Below are positions 32,018 through 35,311 of a DNA stretch of 35,311 nucleotides, piece by piece (the first letter of the stretch is position 1; each line of letters opens with the position of its first letter). A program made the position numbers and the translations under genes. Origin of the DNA: Verrucomicrobiia bacterium (GTDB lineage: Bacteria > Zixibacteria > MSB-5A5 > DSPP01); the NCBI GenBank assembly GCA_035574275.1, contig DATLYY010000031.1, forward strand, positions 1-35,311, written 5' to 3'. Under the pieces are notes generated by a model. It was given only the letters and a program-made list of their open reading frames with translations. It did not search any database and was not told the origin of the DNA.

Positions 32018-32071
32018 GTAGGGGCGTACCTTCAGGTGCGTCCTTGGGTGAACCTAAAGGTTCACCCCTAC
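32018..32071. repeat. Double GTAGGGGC-type palindrome
   Basis: Two hairpins, GCGTACCT/AGGTGCGT (with G-T pairs) and GGGTGAACCT/AGGTTCACCC (perfect 10 bp, 32046-32055 with 32058-32067), lie back to back. They are flanked by GTAGGGG on the left and CCCCTAC on the right, so the whole block is an inverted pair. Confidence 0.75.
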
Positions 32072-32201
32072 AAAAACGCCTGCAAAATCCCCCCGATTTT
32101 GTAGCCGGTACAAAGTTACTGCTATAGCTGCGCCCAAAATTCTCAAAATCGCAAGCACAAGGCCTGCTTTTTTGTGGGGGAAAGCGGCGCGTCCGGCGGA
32201 C

Positions 32202-32834
32202 TTAAATCCGGCCTTTGAAGAAGATGCGTTTGGGGTTCCAGAAGTGCAAAAGCCGGGTCATAAATTCCTCCCCCTGCACGCGGGAGGCGAGCTCGCGCAA
32301 TTCCTCGTTTAACTTGTCCAGCTTTTTATCCTGCAGGCGTTCCAGGCCGCCGGCGGCGATGAAGAGCCGGATTCTATCCAGTTCGCCGGAATCCAGCCAG
32401 ACGCCGTGGTCGCCGCAGCGGTCGATGACGATGCCGGAGATTTTTGAAAAATTCTCCCGGTTCATATAGCGGCCGCAGCGGGGGCAGGAGACATATTGGA
32501 TGGGGCCAGTTTCGGGCTTGTGCCAGTGGTTTTTGGAATCGGCGAATTCTCTCGCCAATCTTTGCGGGTTGGTGGCGCGGGCGAAGTTTTGATAATCGAG
32601 CCAATATCCGCCGCAATTTGGGCAGGTTTCCAGTTCGTCTTCCCCTTCCGCTTTTACCTTTTTCAGTTCCACGCGGCAGCGGGGGCAGACGGGGGTTTCA
32701 ATCGTTTTGCCATCGTGAAACAGGGGGCCATTGCAGTGGGGGCAGGTGCGGGCCTTTGCGGAAACCGCGCCGCCGCAATGCGGACAGGTCAAATCGCTTG
32801 CCGTGTTTGGTCTTGCTCTTGCCTTAATTTCCAT
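32202..32834 (-). CDS. Zinc-ribbon protein with zf-TFIIB-like domains
   Basis: The protein has 210 residues with several C-x2-C knuckles. An N-terminal pair is C-P-H-C-G-G and C-P-H-C-N-G. Then comes a zf-TFIIB-type unit, C-P-R-C-R-V-E-L...C-P-N-C-G-G-Y-W-L-D (about 50-82). A second unit is C-P-R-C-G-R-Y-M-N...D-R-C-G-D-H-G-V-W-L-D-S-G-E-L (about 118-155), whose third ligand pattern uses C-x2-H. A helical tail follows. Such proteins bind two or more zinc ions. In bacteria their molecular role is unknown, with nucleic-acid or protein binding assumed. It is a monocistronic leftward gene; a gap of about 40 bp separates it from the next gene upstream. Confidence 0.88.
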   Translation of the reverse strand: MEIKARARPNTASDLTCPHCGGAVSAKARTCPHCNGPLFHDGKTIETPVCPRCRVELKKVKAEGEDELETCPNCGGYWLDYQNFARATNPQRLAREFADSKNHWHKPETGPIQYVSCPRCGRYMNRENFSKISGIVIDRCGDHGVWLDSGELDRIRLFIAAGGLERLQDKKLDKLNEELRELASRVQGEEFMTRLLHFWNPKRIFFKGRI

Positions 32835-32875
32835 TTCGCCCCCTTTTATTAAAACATCGGCAGAAGAGGGTAATT

Positions 32876-33562
32876 TTAAAGTCGTTCAATATCGTTATCT
32901 AAAAGTTCTGTCATCGCGATCCTCGCCTCGTCTGCCGAAGAAAGAGAGTGTCCACACCGTTGTAGCAGCGAGTTTTTGGCATTCTTTTTTAACCATTCAG
33001 CTTGTTGCTTCGCTGCTTCCCAACCCTCTGAACCATGAAGATGGTTCAACGAAGCGTACATAAGAATGGCCCGCAACTGTTCTTCATAATTAACACCGTT
33101 TACTTCTGCTGGCAGGTGCCCCTTTTCGACCATCGTTATTGCATCGCGTGAACGAAGAAGAGCAAACTCCCAATTTTTCTCCTTCTCGAAGGCCCTGGCT
33201 TCACGGTAGTAATAATAGACCTTCCAGTCTGGAGGCACTCCGGGACACCAGCGTGCCTTGGACCAAAAAGAGGAGGCAGCTCGGTGTTCGCCTAACTCTT
33301 CAACTATGTGCCCAATTAAATTGCAGGTTTCATGAGTTTCGAACTCTCCGAGCGCACGGCTCGCTATAACGAGGGCTTCAGTTTTTCGCCCCTCCTTGTG
33401 AAGTAGGTATGCTTCTTCGTACAATTTTTTGGACGATTCGAAGCGTTGACGACGATCCTTTTTTGATGAGAACCAACGACCCAAGAGGAAAATTCCAGCG
33501 CTTGCAAAAGCCATCACAAGGAGTAAGGCCCCAATGGAAACAAGCAAGATTAAGATGGTCAT
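32876..33562 (-). CDS. Membrane-anchored TPR-like protein of unknown function
   Basis: The protein has 228 residues. An N-terminal membrane helix (about 3-28) is followed by a basic stretch (S-S-K-K-D-R-R-Q-R). A helical region then has TPR-like spacing (K-L-Y-E-E-A-Y-L-L-H-K-E-G-R-K-T-E-A-L and following A-x-E-K-x-N-W-E-F-A-L-L-R-S-R-D-A). The cytoplasmic or periplasmic side of the domain is not certain. I do not recognise a named family. The gene is more AT-rich than its neighbours. The upstream gap (33563-33726) contains a perfect TTGACA on the minus strand (33661-33656) but no good -10 at the right distance. Confidence 0.65.
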   Translation of the reverse strand: MTILILLVSIGALLLVMAFASAGIFLLGRWFSSKKDRRQRFESSKKLYEEAYLLHKEGRKTEALVIASRALGEFETHETCNLIGHIVEELGEHRAASSFWSKARWCPGVPPDWKVYYYYREARAFEKEKNWEFALLRSRDAITMVEKGHLPAEVNGVNYEEQLRAILMYASLNHLHGSEGWEAAKQQAEWLKKNAKNSLLQRCGHSLSSADEARIAMTELLDNDIERL

Positions 33563-33726
33563 TTAGTTTGAAGTTTAACTCGACTCGTTGCCATAGCGAG
33601 ATACCTGACTATTCTTTCTATTCATTTGAAGTAATTTCTTTCACTTATCTTTAATTGTCAATCGATCTTTAGGTCGATATGATTTCTTTCTTATTTAACG
33701 TATCTCGGAACGGTTGGGTCGGCAGT

Positions 33727-34239
33727 TTAAGCAATGCCATCCCACGCCTCCCGCAAAAGTTCATAGATATACTCGTGAGAAGGGGAGCCCTTGAAAAAGT
33801 CGGCGTTTTCCTTGGTTTCGATTTGGACAAAACCGAGGCGCTCTAAAAGTGCGGCGGAACGGCCGTTGCGGGTGTCGGTCTCGGCGCGGATTACCTCGAC
33901 GCCGTAGGCGGTGAAAAGATGGGCAATAAGGGCGCGGACAGCTTCGGAGGCGTAGCCCTTTCCCCAATGTTGGGGGCCGAGTTCGTAGGCGACATAGGCC
34001 CGTTTGCCGGTTACGGTTGCCTGAACGGTGCCGAGATAGGCGCCGTCCTCCAATTTTCGGATGGCGAAATTGAGCCAGATGTCCTTGCCGTCCGCCGAAT
34101 GGCCGACGGAGAGATGCCCGTAGCGCTCGGTCAGCGCTTCCACCGATTTGGGCAGGTCGAAGGGGATGAAGGTGTAGATGGCGGGGTCGGAAAGCGTTTT
34201 GAACAACAAATGGGCATGACGGGGTTGCAGGGGCTCCAA
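33727..34239 (-). CDS. GNAT-family N-acetyltransferase (RimJ/RimL-like), apparent 5' frameshift
   Basis: From a TTG at 34239 the frame gives 170 residues of a GNAT domain. It shows A-Y-V-A-Y-E-L-G-P-Q-H-W-G-K-G-Y-A-S-E-A-V (acetyl-CoA loop Q-x2-G-K-G/A) and N-x-R-S-A-A-L-L-E-R-L-G-F at the end, of the type that acetylates protein N-termini or small amines. The start is suspect: the usual opening T-P-R-L-I-L-E-P-L would need six C bases at the C-run (GGGGG at 34248-34252 on the plus strand) but only five are present. Adding one would join the frame to an ATG at 34289 and give M-K-P-Q-E-P-L-P-L-E-L-K-T-P-R-L. This is either a sequencing indel or a real mutation. Confidence 0.8.
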   Translation of the reverse strand: MEPLQPRHAHLLFKTLSDPAIYTFIPFDLPKSVEALTERYGHLSVGHSADGKDIWLNFAIRKLEDGAYLGTVQATVTGKRAYVAYELGPQHWGKGYASEAVRALIAHLFTAYGVEVIRAETDTRNGRSAALLERLGFVQIETKENADFFKGSPSHEYIYELLREAWDGIA

Positions 34240-34342
34240 AATCAGGCGGGGGTTTTCAGTTCAAGCGGAAGGGGTTCTTGGGGTTTCATTTTGTTTTGCA
34301 ATATGGAATATAAGGAAAATGTTTGGTTTAACCTCCCCTTAA

Positions 34343-34365
34343 TCCCCTCCTTCGTAAGGAGGGGA
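34343..34365. repeat. Perfect palindrome in the repeat cluster
   Basis: TCCCCTCCTT (34343-34352) pairs with AAGGAGGGGA (34356-34365) with loop CGT. It belongs to a short run of G/C-rich palindromes between the acetyltransferase and rhodanese genes. Confidence 0.7.
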
Positions 34366-34397
34366 CAAAAAAATCACCCCCTCCGGCCTGCGGCCTC

Positions 34398-34418
34398 GTC
34401 CCCCTTGATAAGGGGGAC
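34398..34418. repeat. Perfect palindrome in the repeat cluster
   Basis: GTCCCCCTT (34398-34406) pairs with AAGGGGGAC (34410-34418) with loop GAT. Confidence 0.7.
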
Positions 34419-34426
34419 AAAAAAGC

Positions 34427-34452
34427 GGGCAGACACATCGGTCTGCCCCTAC
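34427..34452 (+). repeat. GTAGGGGC-type palindromic repeat
   Basis: GGGCAGAC (34427-34434) pairs with GTCTGCCC (34441-34448), followed by CTAC. The flanking CCCCTAC is shared with the other copies while the stem bases differ but still pair. Confidence 0.7.
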
Positions 34453-34470
34453 AGAAAACAAAGACAAAAC

Positions 34471-34496
34471 GGGCAACCACGGGGAGTTGCCCCTAC
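34471..34496 (+). repeat. GTAGGGGC-type palindromic repeat supplying the rhodanese stop codon
   Basis: GGGCAAC (34471-34477) pairs with GTTGCCC (34486-34492), followed by CTAC. On the minus strand the G-TAG-GGGC end contains the TAG (34495-34493) that stops the rhodanese gene. Confidence 0.75.
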
Positions 34497-34822
34497 TTGA
34501 AATAGCGGGGGACGGAGGGGTCGGCGGTTTGGGAATATAAATCGATGCCACCGGCCAAATGTTTGACGTTTTTGAAGCCGTGGCGTTTCAAAAGCTCCAA
34601 AGCCGTTTTGCTCCGGACGCCGTGGTGGCAGTAGGCAATGATTTCCCGGTCTTCCGGAATGTCCGGCTTTTCCATCACCAGCCGGTTCAAGGGGAAAAGC
34701 AGCGAGTCGGGGAAAGCCACTTTCTCGTTTTCCCAGGGCTGGCGGACGTCCAGAAGGATGAAGTTACGCGGGCCTTGCAACAATTTTTTGAGTTCGAGCG
34801 GGAAGATTTCTTCGTTTTCCAT
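34493..34822 (-). CDS. Single-domain rhodanese-like sulfurtransferase
   Basis: The protein has 109 residues. The rhodanese fold is shown by F-I-L-L-D-V-R-Q-P-W-E-N (about 21-32) and the active-site loop Y-C-H-H-G-V-R-S (Cys65). It closes with L-A-G-G-I near the end. The enzyme transfers sulfane sulfur from a donor through a Cys persulfide in the cytoplasm; the physiological acceptor is unknown. The gene lies 13 bp after the alpha/beta hydrolase gene, so they are probably co-transcribed. The stop codon TAG comes from a palindromic repeat, and the C-terminal tail (D-P-S-V-P-R-Y-F-K) may be slightly altered by that insertion. Confidence 0.92.
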   Translation of the reverse strand: MENEEIFPLELKKLLQGPRNFILLDVRQPWENEKVAFPDSLLFPLNRLVMEKPDIPEDREIIAYCHHGVRSKTALELLKRHGFKNVKHLAGGIDLYSQTADPSVPRYFK

Positions 34823-34835
34823 TTTTTAGGACCGT

Positions 34836-35311
34836 TTATTCGACTCGTCCATAGATACGGATAAAATCCTTCAAGCAAGAGTCGGCCATACTGTCGAACG
34901 GCGGTTGAAGACCATGGTCTGCACCTTGTACAGGACACCAGTGTTTTTGAGAGGAGGCTGCTGCGGCGAGCATCTTTTCGCCGAAATCAATTGGGACAAT
35001 CTGGTCTTTGGTGCCGTGTATGACAAGCAGTGGAGCCGACACATTCCGTATAATGTCGATTGGCTGCGGACGGCGGTTGCGGAGCTTTTCATCCGGTCTA
35101 ACGCGAACAAACCAGCGAAGCGGCCAAGGGAACAAACCACCCCACGTCGGAATGACGTCTTCGGCAGAAGAAAAGGGACCTTCCAAAATAACCCCCGCTA
35201 CGGGCCGGTGAGCCGCTACCTGGATGGCGGCAAGCGTTCCCAGAGAATATCCATAGACGAAAATGAGGCGGTTGGCAGAATTGCGGCGGGAGGCCAGAAA
35301 GTCGTAAACAC
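34836..35311 (-). CDS. Alpha/beta hydrolase, C-terminal part (5' end outside window)
   Basis: The open frame continues through the right edge of the window (first full codon at 35309-35307), so the N-terminus is missing. The visible part has the nucleophile elbow G-Y-S-L-G in I-F-V-Y-G-Y-S-L-G-T-L-A-A, the acid in V-I-H-G-T-K-D-Q-I-V and the histidine in Q-G-A-D-H-G. It thus has a full Ser-Asp-His triad of the serine-hydrolase family, resembling ABHD13/BEM46-like membrane-associated hydrolases. The substrate is unknown. It precedes the rhodanese gene by 13 bp on the same strand. The shorter frame starting at 35186 is only an internal start and is not used. Confidence 0.9.
   Translation of the reverse strand, partial: VYDFLASRRNSANRLIFVYGYSLGTLAAIQVAAHRPVAGVILEGPFSSAEDVIPTWGGLFPWPLRWFVRVRPDEKLRNRRPQPIDIIRNVSAPLLVIHGTKDQIVPIDFGEKMLAAAASSQKHWCPVQGADHGLQPPFDSMADSCLKDFIRIYGRVE

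Larger units (their letters stand above)
31348..32201 (-). other. Gene-poor, hairpin-rich region (possible structured RNA or decayed group II intron)
   Basis: About 850 bp carry no convincing gene; overlapping ORFs of 80-115 codons on both strands lack ribosome sites and homology that I recognise. At least five hairpins lie between 31546 and 31886: 31546-31567, 31605-31623, 31653-31659 with 31687-31693, 31750-31777 and 31862-31886. Read on the minus strand, the structured block would begin with GTGCGACAGG (31937-31928), matching the GUGYG start of group II introns. No reverse-transcriptase gene is present and domain V was not identified. The right part (32018-32071) is a palindromic repeat. 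The promoter of the LiaF-like gene must also lie here. Confidence 0.4.

Noticed and set aside
1-35311. CRISPR array or prophage
   Set aside because: No regularly spaced identical repeats and no phage structural, integrase or lysis genes were seen; the palindromic repeats differ in stem sequence and spacing.

Overview
The window looks like chromosomal DNA of an uncultured Gram-negative bacterium, probably in or near the FCB group (a Zixibacteria-like lineage is my guess). This is inferred from style, not from a marker-gene tree. Secreted proteins end in dockerin-like calcium repeats, a GT39-type glycosyltransferase carries TPRs, a Ser/Thr kinase carries PEGA repeats, and GTAGGGGC-type palindromes are scattered between genes. 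The core genes look GC-richer than the accessory stretches.

Left part (1-5910), accessory. The window opens in the last 40 codons of an IS3-family transposase. The IS end has cut off the last gene of a leftward five-gene operon (4534 to 122). That operon encodes a small membrane TPR protein, a secreted protein, a papain-like peptidase fused to an alpha/beta hydrolase, a 114-aa protein and the truncated secreted protein. Divergent from it, a rightward promoter drives a structured leader ending in a terminator-like hairpin. Behind it lie a secreted peptide with 8 cysteines and a membrane-anchored thioredoxin-like protein.

Secreted cluster (5926-11433, leftward): a lipoprotein with a lytic-transglycosylase-like domain, a VCBS-like protein, a beta-propeller/dockerin protein and an Ig-like/dockerin protein, closely spaced and probably co-transcribed.

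Middle (11845-20457): a membrane glycosyltransferase with TPRs; a 3'-half remnant of tRNA-Arg(ACG) directly before tadA, whose product normally modifies that tRNA; a small membrane protein; an intact tRNA-Ser(CGA) followed by an AT-rich SIR2-like NADase candidate (possible defence gene); a DUF885 peptidase; a membrane-anchored MsrB-MsrA fusion; and a secreted cupin.

Right part (20557-35311), mostly housekeeping and envelope: a PEGA Ser/Thr kinase; a leftward ECF sigma factor with a bactofilin-like membrane protein and a toastrack-like secreted protein; cystathionine beta-synthase; glycyl-tRNA synthetase coupled to a YjdF-like membrane protein; ACR3 arsenite efflux next to a TIP-like aquaporin; and a LiaF-like protein. 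About 850 bp without a credible gene follows, rich in hairpins and possibly a structured RNA or decayed intron. Then come a zinc-ribbon protein, a membrane TPR-like protein, an acetyltransferase with an apparent N-terminal frameshift, a rhodanese, and an alpha/beta hydrolase that runs off the right edge. Palindromic repeats sit in the gaps around 31.4-32.1 kb and 34.3-34.5 kb.
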